Origin: Planctomycetota bacterium | Lineage (GTDB): Bacteria > Planctomycetota > Planctomycetia > Pirellulales > PLA5 | Direction of reading: 5' to 3' | DNA: 57,350 bases | Assembly: GCA_003576845.1 (NCBI GenBank) | Contig: QEVJ01000031.1 | Location: forward strand, 1-57,350 | Part shown: in pieces, positions 28,545 through 37,740 of the stretch | How positions within the stretch are numbered: the stretch's first letter is position 1 | How the letters are laid out: every line of letters begins with the position of its first letter | Position numbers and translations under genes: made by a program | Notes under the pieces: generated by a model | Seen by the model: the letters and a program-made list of their open reading frames with translations, nothing else | What the model was told of the DNA's origin: nothing | Database searches by the model: none

Positions 28545-30896
28545 ATGAAACTCCAGAACATCAAACTCATCCTCGCCCGCGAGGTTCGCGATCAGCTTCG
28601 CGACCGGCGGACGCTGTTCATGATTGCGGTCCTGCCGGTGTTGCTTTATCCCTTGTTGGGAATGAGCTTCTTGCAGGTGTCGCAGTTTCTCAAGGAGCAT
28701 CCCACGCGGGTGCTGGTCGTGGGCGGCGGCGAATTGGCAAATCACCAAAGCACGCCGCGGCTCTTCGACGTGCCCGCCCGCCGCTTCGATCGTGCATTGT
28801 TCCATCGCGAGGGCGAGGCCGACCTCGTGGAACTGACGTTTGCCGACGCCGATGTGCTGCTGCCGTCCCGAGGCGCGGGCGACAAGGCATCGGCGGACCA
28901 GTTAGCGGCCGCCGCGCGAGCCAAGATGCGGGCCGGACATTACGACGCGGTGGTCTATTTCCCGAACGACTTCGCCGCTCAACTCGCGGCGTTTCGCGCC
29001 GAGCTCAAATCGAGGGCCAGGCGGACGTCGGATGCCCCGGTCGCTCCTGAACCACGACCGGCCGCCAACGCGAACGTTGTTGCCGAGCGGACGAAGATTC
29101 CCAGCCCTGTGATCTACAACAACACGTCCCGAGAAGCGTCGCAGATCGCCCGCTCGCGGATCGAAACCGCGCTATTCAACTGGACGACAAAGGTGGGCGA
29201 ACAAAACCTGATCGACAGCGACGTGCCGAAGATCGCCGCCCGGCCGTTTTCGCTCGAATCGAACGACGTGGCGGAAGCGGGGGGGCGCGAAGCCGTCACC
29301 TGGGCGAAAATTCTGCCGTTCGTCCTGATGATTTGGGCACTCACCGGCGCGTTCTATCCGGCCGTCGACCTGTGTGCCGGCGAAAAAGAGCGCGGCACCC
29401 TCGAAACGCTGCTGTCCAGTCCTGCCGAGCGGAGCGAAATCGTCGTCGGCAAACTGCTCACCGTCATGGGCTTCAGCATGGCTACGGCCGTGCTGAATCT
29501 CGCCAGCATGGGCATGACCGGCGCGATCGTGCTCGCCGCGCAACCGCAACTCGGAGAGGCACTACAGCTTGGCCTGCCGCCGGTCGAATCGCTGTTCTGG
29601 CTGGGCATCGCGTTGCCGCCCGTGTCGGCGCTGTTCAGCGGTCTCGCCGTCGCGCTGGCCGCGTTCGCCCGCAGCACGAAGGAAGGCCAGTATTACCTGA
29701 TGCCGCTGATTCTCGTCTCGATGCCGCTGATGATCCTACCGATGCAGCCGAGCATGGAGTTGACGCTGGGCACGTCGCTCGTGCCGGTGACGGGGCTGAT
29801 GTTGTTGCTGCGCGAACTGGTGATGGCGAACTACGCCGTGGCGGCGACGTACGCCGCGCCCGTCGTCGGCGTCACCCTGGCAGGTTGCTTCTTTGCCGTC
29901 CGCTGGGCGATCGACCAATTCAACAGCGAGTCCGTATTGTTCCGCGAAAGCGAGCGCCTCGACCTCGCCCTCTGGCTGCGGCATTTGCGCGCCGACCGCC
30001 TGGCGACGCCGACCGCCGGCATGGCCGTGGCGTGTGGTGTACTGATTCTGCTGATTCGGTTCTTTACCGGCATCGTGCTGCCGATGCCGGAAACGACGGA
30101 CGGCCTGATCGTCATGCAGGCCGTGACGCTGATCGCGTTCGTCGCCGCGCCGGCCTTGATTATGACGTGCGTTTTGACGCGCGATCCTCGGGCAACGCTG
30201 TCGCTGCGCTTACCGCGATGGCAAACGATTCCGGCGGTCGTGTTGCTGGCCGTTTCGGTCCATCCGCTCGCCACGCTCTTGCAGCACGTGCTCAAGACGC
30301 TCTATCCGATCGACACGGAAAGCCTCAACGCGGTCATGGCCCGCTATGCGGACATCCCGTTCGGCTGGATGCTGCTGGTGCTGGCGGTTTTGCCGGCGCT
30401 TTGCGAAGAATTGGCGTTTCGCGGCTTCGTGCTGTCCGGATTGCGCGACGCCGGACATCCTTGGCGGGCGATTCTCGTATCAAGCGTGTTCTTCGGGCTA
30501 GCACATGCGTTCCTGGTGCAACAGACGATCTCGGCGATGATCTTCGGCGTGCTGCTGGGATATCTGGCGGTTCGTTCGGGGAGTCTGCTGTGTCCCGTAT
30601 TGTTCCACATGATCCACAACGCAATGCTGTTTGGTCTGTTCGCGCTCGGGGATAAAACGGCCGCGGCGCCGGAATGGACGAAGTGGCTGTTCGACCCGAC
30701 CGGCGACGCCGAGGCCGCGTATCGGCCGCCCGTGATGATTGCCGCGGCGGGTTTGGCCGTTATGGCGTTCGTCTGGTTCCGCCGAGCAACGCGGCAAGCG
30801 CCAGCCGCGGAGCCGATAAGCGAAACGCCCTCGGGAGGCGAACAAACGGCAGCGCAGATTCCGCCGCCAATCCCCCGCGAGCACGCAACGGCCTGA
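28545..30896 (+). CDS. ABC-2 type permease fused to a CPBP intramembrane protease
   Basis: 783 residues. The N-terminal 440 residues are a NatB-like ABC-2 permease: a first helix (FMIAVLPVLLYPLLGMSF), a long extracytoplasmic loop (about 55-260), then a helix bundle with YPAVDLCAGEKERGTLETLLSSP, the usual ABC-2 cytoplasmic helix. The C-terminal part (about 530-745) holds the CPBP/CAAX protease motifs EELAFRGF, then FGLAHAFL and LFHMIHNAMLFG, in that order. The fusion is known in this phylum. It probably works with the ATPase at 27706-28482, while the protease part may process or guard a membrane or peptide substrate; the cargo is unknown. The ATG follows a C-rich repeat rather than a ribosome site. 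Confidence 0.92.
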   Translation: MKLQNIKLILAREVRDQLRDRRTLFMIAVLPVLLYPLLGMSFLQVSQFLKEHPTRVLVVGGGELANHQSTPRLFDVPARRFDRALFHREGEADLVELTFADADVLLPSRGAGDKASADQLAAAARAKMRAGHYDAVVYFPNDFAAQLAAFRAELKSRARRTSDAPVAPEPRPAANANVVAERTKIPSPVIYNNTSREASQIARSRIETALFNWTTKVGEQNLIDSDVPKIAARPFSLESNDVAEAGGREAVTWAKILPFVLMIWALTGAFYPAVDLCAGEKERGTLETLLSSPAERSEIVVGKLLTVMGFSMATAVLNLASMGMTGAIVLAAQPQLGEALQLGLPPVESLFWLGIALPPVSALFSGLAVALAAFARSTKEGQYYLMPLILVSMPLMILPMQPSMELTLGTSLVPVTGLMLLLRELVMANYAVAATYAAPVVGVTLAGCFFAVRWAIDQFNSESVLFRESERLDLALWLRHLRADRLATPTAGMAVACGVLILLIRFFTGIVLPMPETTDGLIVMQAVTLIAFVAAPALIMTCVLTRDPRATLSLRLPRWQTIPAVVLLAVSVHPLATLLQHVLKTLYPIDTESLNAVMARYADIPFGWMLLVLAVLPALCEELAFRGFVLSGLRDAGHPWRAILVSSVFFGLAHAFLVQQTISAMIFGVLLGYLAVRSGSLLCPVLFHMIHNAMLFGLFALGDKTAAAPEWTKWLFDPTGDAEAAYRPPVMIAAAGLAVMAFVWFRRATRQAPAAEPISETPSGGEQTAAQIPPPIPREHATA

Positions 30897-30963
30897 GAAG
30901 AACGGCAAAGCCCGGCGCCGTTTTCCCGCACCCAGCGCCCCGAGTCCCGCGCACCTCTCCCCG

Positions 30964-31569
30964 CTACAACGCCCCAAACCGCCGCAAGATCTCCAGCCCC
31001 TGCGTCTGGCTCTTCTCGGGGTGAAACTGCGTAGCGAACAGATTGTCGCGCCAGACCATCGAACAGAACTTGCCGCCGTAGTCGGTGGCCGTCGCGATGA
31101 CGCTTTCGTCCTTGGGCACGACGTAATACGAATGGACGAAATAGCAGTGCGTGCCGGAAGGCATGTCGCCCAAGATCGGGGCGCGGCGGCGGATGTCGAG
31201 TTGGTTCCAGCCCATGTGCGGCACTTTGTACTCGTGCGGCAGGTCGAATCGGACGACGTCGCCCGGCAGGATGCCCAAGCCCTCGTGGCGGCCGCCTTCG
31301 AAACCCACATCGAACAAGAGTTGCAGGCCGAGGCAGATTCCCAAGAACGGCCTTCCGGCATCGATGGCCTCGCGAATCGGTTCGACCAAGTTCCGCCGCC
31401 TTAAGGCCGCGATAGCATCCTCGAACGCCCCCACGCCCGGCAGGACAACCTTGTCGGCCTTGCGAACCATGTCCGGGTCGCTAGTAATCGTCGCGGCGTG
31501 CCCCACGCGCTCAAAGCCTTTCTGGACGCTGCGGAGGTTGCCCATTTCGTAGTCGATGATCGCGAGCAT
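30964..31569 (-). CDS. hisH: Imidazole glycerol phosphate synthase glutaminase subunit HisH
   Basis: 201 residues, the usual length, from the ATG at 31569. It is a class I glutamine amidotransferase that supplies ammonia to HisF in histidine synthesis. The triad is visible: C79 in [16 protein letters not shown]183 and E185 in [11 protein letters not shown]. The start [20 protein letters not shown] and [13 protein letters not shown] are the family's standard motifs. hisF and other his genes are not in the window, so the pathway is scattered here. A G-rich heptamer array (31575-31605) lies 5 bases upstream of the start, with its C-rich side as the sense strand. Confidence 0.96.
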   Translation of the reverse strand: MLAIIDYEMGNLRSVQKGFERVGHAATITSDPDMVRKADKVVLPGVGAFEDAIAALRRRNLVEPIREAIDAGRPFLGICLGLQLLFDVGFEGGRHEGLGILPGDVVRFDLPHEYKVPHMGWNQLDIRRRAPILGDMPSGTHCYFVHSYYVVPKDESVIATATDYGGKFCSMVWRDNLFATQFHPEKSQTQGLEILRRFGAL

Positions 31570-31574
31570 GAACC

Positions 31575-31605
31575 GGGGCTGGGGGCTGGGGACTAGGGGC
31601 TGGGG
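31575..31605 (+). repeat. G-rich heptamer array upstream of hisH
   Basis: Four GGGCTGG-type units, one of them GGACTAG, on the plus strand; the four or five GGGG tracts meet the usual pattern for a G-quadruplex. hisH starts 6 bases away on the opposite strand, so the array would be template-strand DNA in front of its ORF. Confidence 0.85.
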
Positions 31606-31621
31606 AATTCAACGCCATTTA

Positions 31622-31645
31622 GCCCCCGGTAAACACACCGGGGGC
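31622..31645. repeat. Short perfect hairpin GCCCCCGGT-6-ACCGGGGGC
   Basis: A 9-base perfect stem around the loop AAACAC. It lies between hisH and the hydantoinase gene, which diverge. There is no T run. It looks like a small REP-like palindrome rather than a terminator. Confidence 0.75.
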
Positions 31646-31836
31646 AATGCGCCCAACTTCGCAAACGAGCGCAACGCGCCGTTAACGCCTCCATTTTGAT
31701 ATGCAACGTCAATGTCGGCTACGGGCGCCCTTTCGCGACGGAAGCAACACGTCGCGTGTTGGGAATCGAGGCTTGGAAACTGAGCATTTACCCTCGAACC
31801 TTGAAACTTATCAGCCCGTCCGCGAAACTCGTGCGG

Positions 31837-34800
31837 ATGACAACCACCTCCGCTTCCCGTTGGCAGTTCTGGATCGACGTCGGCGGCACGTTTACCGATT
31901 GTTTCGGCCGCATGCCCGACGGCGAGCTCCGCCGCCACAAAGTGCTCAGTTCCGGCATCACGAAGGGTTCGGCGGCCGCCGATTCGAGCGCCGCGGCGAT
32001 CGTCGATCCGCTTCGCCGCAACGATCCGGCCGACTTCTGGACCGGCTACCGGTTCCGACTGCTCGACGCCGAAGGCCGGGCGGTGGCCGAAACGACCGTC
32101 GCCGCGTTCGACGCCCGGCACGGTCGGCTCTCTCTCGCCGAACCGCTTGCAGTCAATCCAGCGCCCAACCAGGCCTATGAACTCGACGGGGGCGAAGAAT
32201 CTCCGATCCTCGCCATCCGCTATTTGCTCGGCCTGCGACTATCCGACACGATCGAGCCGGTTGCGGTTCGCCTGGGAACGACCCGCGGCACGAATGCCCT
32301 GATTACCCGCCGCGGCGCTCGGACCGCGCTAGTGACGACCAAGGGTTTCGGCGACGTCTTGCGCATCGGCTATCAGAACCGCCCGCGGCTCTTCGATCTG
32401 GCTATTCGAAAGCCGCCGCCGCTGTTTGCGCACGTGGTGGAAATCGACGAGCGGATCGCCGCCGACGGCAGCGTCCTCGTCGCGCCGAATGCCGACGCCG
32501 TCCGCCGCGATTTGGCCGCACTCAAGACAGAAGGCATCGACTCGCTCGCGATCTGCCTGATGCACGCCTATCAGTCGGCCGAGCACGAACAGATTGTCGC
32601 CCGCATCGCCCGCGAGGTCGGCTTCGACGAAATCAGCGTGTCGAGCCAGGTGGCGCCGCTCGTCAAGATCGTCTCGCGCGGCGACACGACCGTGATGGAC
32701 GCATATCTGAATCCGATCCTGCGGCGCTACGTCGCCGCGCTGCGGACCAAGCTCGGCGATAGCGACCTTCGCGTCATTACGTCGGCCGGCGGACTTGTGA
32801 CCGCCGACAAATTCGTCGGCAAGGACAGCATTCTCTCCGGTCCGGCCGGCGGGGTCGTCGGCTTTTCGCGCGTCGCCCAGGCGGCCGGCTTCGACGCGGC
32901 CATCGGTTTCGACATGGGCGGAACGAGCACCGACGTCGCACGGTTCGATGGGCGATATGAGTTGGAGTATGAAACGGAGAAAGCGGGCGTCCGCGTCGTC
33001 GCGCCGATGATGTCGATCGAAACGGTCGCCGCCGGCGGCGGGTCGATTTGCGCCTTCGACGGCGTTAAGCTCGTCGTTGGTCCCGACAGCGCCGGCGCCA
33101 ATCCCGGCCCGGCGTGCTACGGGCGCGGCGGTCCGCTGGCCGTCACCGACATCAACTTCTATCTCGGCAAGATCCCGCCGGAGTTCTTTCCGTTCCCGCT
33201 CGATCGCCCGGCGGTCGAACGCCGTCTCTCTGCGCTCATCGACGAAATCGCCGCGGCCACCGGCAAGCGTTACGAGCCGGTCGAACTCGCCAACGGCTTT
33301 CTGCGCGTGGCCAACGCCAACATGGTCAAGGCGATTCGCTCGATCTCCGTCGCCAAGGGCTATAACCCGCGGGATTACGTGCTCGTCGCGTTCGGCGGAG
33401 CGGCGGGGCAACATGCCTGCGCCGTGGCGCGCGAACTCGGCATGGAACGCGTGCTGCTCCATCCCGACGCGGGCATTCTGAGCGCCTACGGCATCGGCAT
33501 GGCCGAGATCGCGCGGCACGGCATGGCGGGTGTGTATCGGCCCTATAGCGAAGGAGCGGTTGCCGCGCTCGGCGACACGTTCGCCGAGTTGGCCGCGCCG
33601 CTCGCCGCGGAAGTCGAATGCGAAGGCATCGCCCGCGAGCGGATCGAAGTCCGCCGCGCGCTCGATCTACGCTACCGCGGGCTGGATGCGTATTTGACCG
33701 TTCGGGAACCGAGTAACACTGGCTCGAATACGATGTGGGGTGGCACTGGCTCGGCCAGTGCGAGAACATACGCCGACGCCTTCGCGGCGGAACATCGCCA
33801 GCTTTACGGCTACGTCCACGAGAATCGCCCACTGGAAATCGTCGCCGCTCGCGTGGAGGTGGTCGGCCATAGCGCCGATGCTCCTCGGCGTTCGCAGTCG
33901 GTCGAGCCTCGCACCGTTCGCGGCGAGCGCACGGTCACTGCCTGGTTCGATGCAAAGTCATGCGCGACGGACGTGCATCGCCGCGACGACCTGCGGCCCG
34001 GCGACCGGATCGTCGGTCCGGCGATCGTACACGAGTCGACGTCGACCGTGGTAATCGACCCAGCGTGGCAAGCGGACGTCCTCTCCGGCGGCGAACTGCT
34101 GCTGTCATTCGACAAGGACGCTGCCAGGCAAGCGGAGCCGGTTGGCGGCTCAGCACTGGCCAAGCCAGTGCCACCCCACGAGAAAGAAACGAGCGTCGAA
34201 GCCGATCCCGTCCTGCTCGAAATCTTCAACAACCAGTTCGCCGGCATCGCCGAGCAGATGGGCATCACGCTCCGCAACACGTCGAGCAGCGTGAACGTGA
34301 AGGAACGCCTCGACTTTAGTTGCGCGATCTTCACCGCCACGGGCGATCTGGTCGTCAACGCGCCGCACATCCCCGTCCATCTCGGTGCGATGAGCGAAAC
34401 GGTGAAGCGGATCATTGCCGACAACGCCGAGATTCGTCGCGGCGACGTGTTCGTCACGAACGACCCGTACCGCGGCGGCTCGCACTTGCCCGATGTCACC
34501 GTCGTCACGCCGGTCCACGACGAAGCCGGTGGCGAGCTGTTGTTCTTCACCGCCAGCCGCGCCCACCACGCCGAGATCGGCGGGATTACGCCCGGCTCGA
34601 TGCCGCCGTTCTCGAAGAATCTCGCGGAAGAGGGCGTGCTGATTCGCAACTTCAAGCTCGTCGACGCCGGCCGATCGCGGGCTGATGTCTTGCGCGAACT
34701 ACTTGTCACCGCGCCGCATCCGACGCGCTCGGTCGACGATAATCTCGCCGACATTGCCGCGCAAGTCGCGGCGAACAACCAAGGCGTCCGCGACTTGGGC

Positions 34801-35814
34801 CGCATGGTGGCTCGGTACACGCTGCCGGTCACGCTCGCCTATATGCGGCATATCCAAGCGGCAGCCGAACGCAAAATGCGGACGGCATTGGCTAAACTCA
34901 ACCCTGGCCGCCGCGAGTTCACCGACCATCTCGACGACGGCTCGCCGATTCGCGTGGCGATCACCGTGGGTGGCACTGGCTCAGCCAGTGCTGCGTCAAA
35001 AGGGGATTGCCCTTCTGGTGCACCACTGGCAAAGCCAGTGCCACCCGACGCGATTATCGACTTCACCGGCACTGGTCCCGTGCTCGCCGGCAATCTCAAC
35101 GCCAATCGCGCGATCACCAGCGCCGCGGTGCTTTACGTGCTCCGCTTGCTCATCGCGGAAGACATCCCGCTCAACCAGGGCGTTCTCGCGCCGGTGTCGA
35201 TCGTGCTTCCGGAGTGTTTCTTGAATCCGCCGGAGAAGCCGACCGCCGCCGAGTGCGCCGCGGTGGTCGGCGGCAACGTCGAAACGTCGCAGCGGATCGT
35301 CGATACGCTCCTGGGCGCGCTCGGCATCGCCGCCGCGAGTCAAGGCACGATGAACAACCTGCTCTTCGGCGACAAGACCTTCGGCTATTACGAAACGATC
35401 TGCGGCGGCAGCGGCGCGACGGCCAACGCCGACGGCGCCGACGCGGTCCACACGCACATGACCAACACGCGGCTGACCGATCCCGAGGTGCTCGAACGCC
35501 GGTATCCGGTCCGGCTCGTCGAGTTCGCCATTCGCCGCGGCTCCGGCGGTGCGGGCAAACATCGCGGCGGCGACGGCGTCGTGCGGCGCATCGAGTTCCT
35601 CCGCCCGCTCGACCTGTCGATTCTCTCCCAACGCCGCGGCCCCTACGCGCCCTATGGCCAGAACGGCGGTCAGCCCGGCAAGCTCGGCCGCAACACGCTC
35701 GTTCGCCGCGACGGCACGATCGAAGTTCTTCCCGCCCTCGCCGCCCGCCAAGTCGAAGCGGGCGACACGCTCGTCATCGAAACGCCCGGCGGCGGCGGTT
35801 GGGCGATGAGCTAG
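31837..35814 (+). CDS. HyuA-HyuB fusion, 5-oxoprolinase type (hydantoinase), with in-frame palindromic inserts
   Basis: 1325 residues from the ATG at 31837; the frame is open upstream, but the conserved start [16 protein letters not shown] argues for this ATG. The HyuA-like ATPase half (about 1-770) has [47 protein letters not shown] and [15 protein letters not shown]. The HyuB-like half (about 785-1325) has [51 protein letters not shown] and [10 protein letters not shown]. The fusion matches ATP-dependent 5-oxoprolinase (opening of 5-oxoproline or hydantoins); substrate is not fixed by the motifs. Three palindromic pieces encode extra residues at about 634-642, 772-781 and 1044-1070, all outside the core motifs. 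The frame is intact throughout, so the gene is likely functional. Confidence 0.92.
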   Translation: MTTTSASRWQFWIDVGGTFTDCFGRMPDGELRRHKVLSSGITKGSAAADSSAAAIVDPLRRNDPADFWTGYRFRLLDAEGRAVAETTVAAFDARHGRLSLAEPLAVNPAPNQAYELDGGEESPILAIRYLLGLRLSDTIEPVAVRLGTTRGTNALITRRGARTALVTTKGFGDVLRIGYQNRPRLFDLAIRKPPPLFAHVVEIDERIAADGSVLVAPNADAVRRDLAALKTEGIDSLAICLMHAYQSAEHEQIVARIAREVGFDEISVSSQVAPLVKIVSRGDTTVMDAYLNPILRRYVAALRTKLGDSDLRVITSAGGLVTADKFVGKDSILSGPAGGVVGFSRVAQAAGFDAAIGFDMGGTSTDVARFDGRYELEYETEKAGVRVVAPMMSIETVAAGGGSICAFDGVKLVVGPDSAGANPGPACYGRGGPLAVTDINFYLGKIPPEFFPFPLDRPAVERRLSALIDEIAAATGKRYEPVELANGFLRVANANMVKAIRSISVAKGYNPRDYVLVAFGGAAGQHACAVARELGMERVLLHPDAGILSAYGIGMAEIARHGMAGVYRPYSEGAVAALGDTFAELAAPLAAEVECEGIARERIEVRRALDLRYRGLDAYLTVREPSNTGSNTMWGGTGSASARTYADAFAAEHRQLYGYVHENRPLEIVAARVEVVGHSADAPRRSQSVEPRTVRGERTVTAWFDAKSCATDVHRRDDLRPGDRIVGPAIVHESTSTVVIDPAWQADVLSGGELLLSFDKDAARQAEPVGGSALAKPVPPHEKETSVEADPVLLEIFNNQFAGIAEQMGITLRNTSSSVNVKERLDFSCAIFTATGDLVVNAPHIPVHLGAMSETVKRIIADNAEIRRGDVFVTNDPYRGGSHLPDVTVVTPVHDEAGGELLFFTASRAHHAEIGGITPGSMPPFSKNLAEEGVLIRNFKLVDAGRSRADVLRELLVTAPHPTRSVDDNLADIAAQVAANNQGVRDLGRMVARYTLPVTLAYMRHIQAAAERKMRTALAKLNPGRREFTDHLDDGSPIRVAITVGGTGSASAASKGDCPSGAPLAKPVPPDAIIDFTGTGPVLAGNLNANRAITSAAVLYVLRLLIAEDIPLNQGVLAPVSIVLPECFLNPPEKPTAAECAAVVGGNVETSQRIVDTLLGALGIAAASQGTMNNLLFGDKTFGYYETICGGSGATANADGADAVHTHMTNTRLTDPEVLERRYPVRLVEFAIRRGSGGAGKHRGGDGVVRRIEFLRPLDLSILSQRRGPYAPYGQNGGQPGKLGRNTLVRRDGTIEVLPALAARQVEAGDTLVIETPGGGGWAMS
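33737..33761 (+). repeat. Palindromic element half, inside the 5-oxoprolinase-type gene (insert 1)
   Basis: GGGGTGGCACTGGCTCGG continuing CCAGTGC; the core CACTGGC-TCG-GCCAGTG is a hairpin. It is read as GGTGSASA within the segment [19 protein letters not shown], between LTVREP and [16 protein letters not shown], where other family members have only a few residues. Confidence 0.85.
34152..34177 (-). repeat. Palindromic element half, inside the 5-oxoprolinase-type gene (insert 2)
   Basis: GCACTGGCCAAGCCAGTGCC followed by ACCCC, the reverse complement of the unit at 33737. It is read as ALAKPVPP in the linker between the HyuA-like and HyuB-like halves. The opposite orientation still gives an open frame. 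Confidence 0.85.
34966..35046. repeat. Complete palindromic element inside the 5-oxoprolinase-type gene (insert 3)
   Basis: Left arm GGGTGGCACTGGCTCAGCCA plus GTG (34968-34990); right arm CACTGGCAAAGCCAGTGCC plus ACCC (35024-35046). The outer arms pair perfectly over 14 bases (GGGTGGCACTGGCT with AGCCAGTGCCACCC). The centre is 33 bases. It encodes about 25 extra residues (GGTGSASA, then a short linker, then PLAKPVPP) between IRVAITV and IIDFTGTG of the HyuB-like half, in a region where the family has a short turn. Confidence 0.9.
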
Positions 35815-35842
35815 GGCACTGTCAAGACTCGGTTTTGGCTTT

Positions 35843-35930
35843 GCGTGCCACTGCTGGCTTGTCCAGCAGTGAGGGTTACCGTTTGACGTCGCCTCGCGAG
35901 TTGCACTGCTGGACGAGCCAGCAGCGACGC
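35843..35930. repeat. Palindromic intergenic element, copy of 22611-22700
   Basis: Left arm 35843-35871 (GCGTGCCACTGCTGGCTTG...) and right arm 35904-35930, reverse complements except for a 2-base gap, each with an internal CTGCTGG/CCAGCAG hairpin. The centre (AGGGTTACCGTTTGACGTCG...) aligns with that of 22611-22700. It lies just after the 5-oxoprolinase-type gene, in the convergent gap before the kinase. Confidence 0.85.
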
Positions 35931-35969
35931 CCGGCGACACCCGGCCTGAGGACAGGATTCGAACGTGCG

Positions 35970-37556
35970 TTAGAACAGCATCCAGAACAGCAACGCGACG
36001 ACGACGGCGACGAATGCGGCGCAAAGCGCGATGGTCACTTTGAGCGGCGTTGGAATGGCCGCGACGAACGCGCTCGTACTCGCAACGGCGACGCTTGCCT
36101 TGCGTGCGGTCCACGGCAGGACGGCGTAAATGCGCTTCGCGCAGCGCAACGTCGCTCGGCCGCACCAGCGCAACGCTGCCGCAATGCCGCGCGGGATCGC
36201 CAAGAGCCATCGCGGCCACGCCTTCGCCTTCTTCGCCTCGACCGGCAACGGCTCGGCGGCGGTTGCGATGCCCCCGTCGTCGCCGAGCGCTCCCGCGAGG
36301 AACGTCGGCCCCAGGGCTTCGGTTTCCTGGTTGACCTGCGCCGCGACCGTCGCCTGCGACACCTGGCTCGGGCTGTCCTGTCGGTCGAAATCGAACGCCG
36401 GGAAGTCGAGCACGTCGGAATCGGTGTCGTGCAGGCCCGGCGGCGCATCGGGCGGAGCCGCGGGCGGCATGATGCTCCGGACCGTCGCGGTGACGAGCGT
36501 CGCTTCCGCCGGTTCGCCCAACCACTGGGCGAGGCGAGCGACGACGTCGGCTGCGGTCTGCAATCGCCGCGTGGGATCCTTCTCCATCATGTCCGCGATC
36601 GCGTCGACGAAGGCGTCGTCGAGGGCCGGGTTGAAGTGCCGCGGATGGAGCGGCGTGTCTTCGCAATGCCGCCGAGCCTTTTCTTTCGCCGTGCCGCCGG
36701 GATAAGGCACTTTGCCGGTCACGGCGTAGTACAGCGTGCAGCCGAGCGCGTAGATATCCTGCGACGGGCGAATCTCGCGCGGGCTCTTGATCTGCTCGGG
36801 CGCGAGGTAGTCGGCCGTGCCCACGATCTTGCCGGCCCGCGGGTCTTGCCATTCTTCGAGCGACGAAAAACCCGCGAGGCCCAAGTCCGAAACCTTGCAC
36901 GTGCCGTCGGGGGTGACGAGCAGGTTGCCCGGCTTGATGTCGCGATGGACGAGTCCCTGGGCGTGGGCGTAGTCGAGGGCCTCGGCTGCCTGGGCAATGA
37001 GCCGCGCCGCAGTGTGCATGTCGAGCGGGCCGTTCGAGCGGACGTACTGTCGCAGGTCGACGCCGGGGACGTACTCCGTGACGAGGAAATGGACGTTGCG
37101 GTCGAAACCCGCATAGGAGACGCGAACGAGGTTCGGATGATCGAGCCGGGCCTGGGCGCGGATTTCGTGCTTGAACGCGGCAATCGACTCGCTGGTCGAC
37201 TTGTCGCGCGGCAGGACCTTGATCGCCTCGACGCGGCCCAGGAGCGTGTGGACCGCCTTGAACACCTGGCCCATGCCGCCCTGGCCGATGCAGTCGATGA
37301 TCTGGTAATCGCCGAGAACGAACCGCGTCCGGCCGGCAATGAGCTGGTCGGCCTGCCAGCGGTTCAGGTGGCCGAGTTCGACGAGCTTGGCGGCGAGTTC
37401 CTCGTCGGTGAACGTCGCCGCGGAGCCGCTCGACGGCGCGTCGCCGAGCGCCAAGAGCTGCGCAGCCTCGTCGACCTGCTCGGCCGTGACGAGGTCGCTA
37501 GCCAAGGCCGACGTGCGAAACAGCGATTCGTTCCAGCGGTCCACGCGTTGGTCCAC
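35970..37556 (-). CDS. Membrane-anchored serine/threonine protein kinase
   Basis: 528 residues from the start at 37556. The first 80 residues (DEELAAKLVELGHLNRWQADQLIAGRTRFVLGDYQI) are the phylum's usual lead into the kinase. Kinase motifs: IGQGGMGQVFKAV (about 90-102), catalytic lysine K113 in EAIKVLP, HRDIKPGN (204-211), DLGLAG (224-229) in place of DFG, and APEQIKSPREIRPSQDIYALGC. After a low-complexity region rich in Pro, Ala and acidic residues (about 360-455), a single transmembrane helix at the extreme C-terminus (VTIALCAAFVAVVVALLFWMLF) makes a tail anchor, so the kinase domain is cytoplasmic. No sensor domain is present outside. The partner is unknown. Confidence 0.95.
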   Translation of the reverse strand: MDQRVDRWNESLFRTSALASDLVTAEQVDEAAQLLALGDAPSSGSAATFTDEELAAKLVELGHLNRWQADQLIAGRTRFVLGDYQIIDCIGQGGMGQVFKAVHTLLGRVEAIKVLPRDKSTSESIAAFKHEIRAQARLDHPNLVRVSYAGFDRNVHFLVTEYVPGVDLRQYVRSNGPLDMHTAARLIAQAAEALDYAHAQGLVHRDIKPGNLLVTPDGTCKVSDLGLAGFSSLEEWQDPRAGKIVGTADYLAPEQIKSPREIRPSQDIYALGCTLYYAVTGKVPYPGGTAKEKARRHCEDTPLHPRHFNPALDDAFVDAIADMMEKDPTRRLQTAADVVARLAQWLGEPAEATLVTATVRSIMPPAAPPDAPPGLHDTDSDVLDFPAFDFDRQDSPSQVSQATVAAQVNQETEALGPTFLAGALGDDGGIATAAEPLPVEAKKAKAWPRWLLAIPRGIAAALRWCGRATLRCAKRIYAVLPWTARKASVAVASTSAFVAAIPTPLKVTIALCAAFVAVVVALLFWMLF

Positions 37557-37565
37557 CCCGGAGGA

Positions 37566-37649
37566 AATGCAAAAGGCAGAACGAAAAATGAAGAATGCCG
37601 ACTTAGGCCGTCACCTTTTTCATTTTGCCTATTGCATTTTTCATTTTGC
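37566..37649. repeat. Inverted pair of A-rich arms, between kinase and lipoate ligase-like gene
   Basis: Left arm 37566-37598 (AATGCAAAAGGCAGAACG, then AAAAATGAAGAATGC); right arm 37615-37649 reads TTTTTCATTTTGCCTATTGC and more, the reverse complement of the same units. The centre is only 16 bases. Confidence 0.8.
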
Positions 37650-37740
37650 GGTCGCCGTTGCCTGCGGTCAGAACACTCGTACCGTTTATTCTACTTTATT
37701 CCCCAAAACGTGCGTGGCTTTGGCGGTTCGTTTGCCCGTG

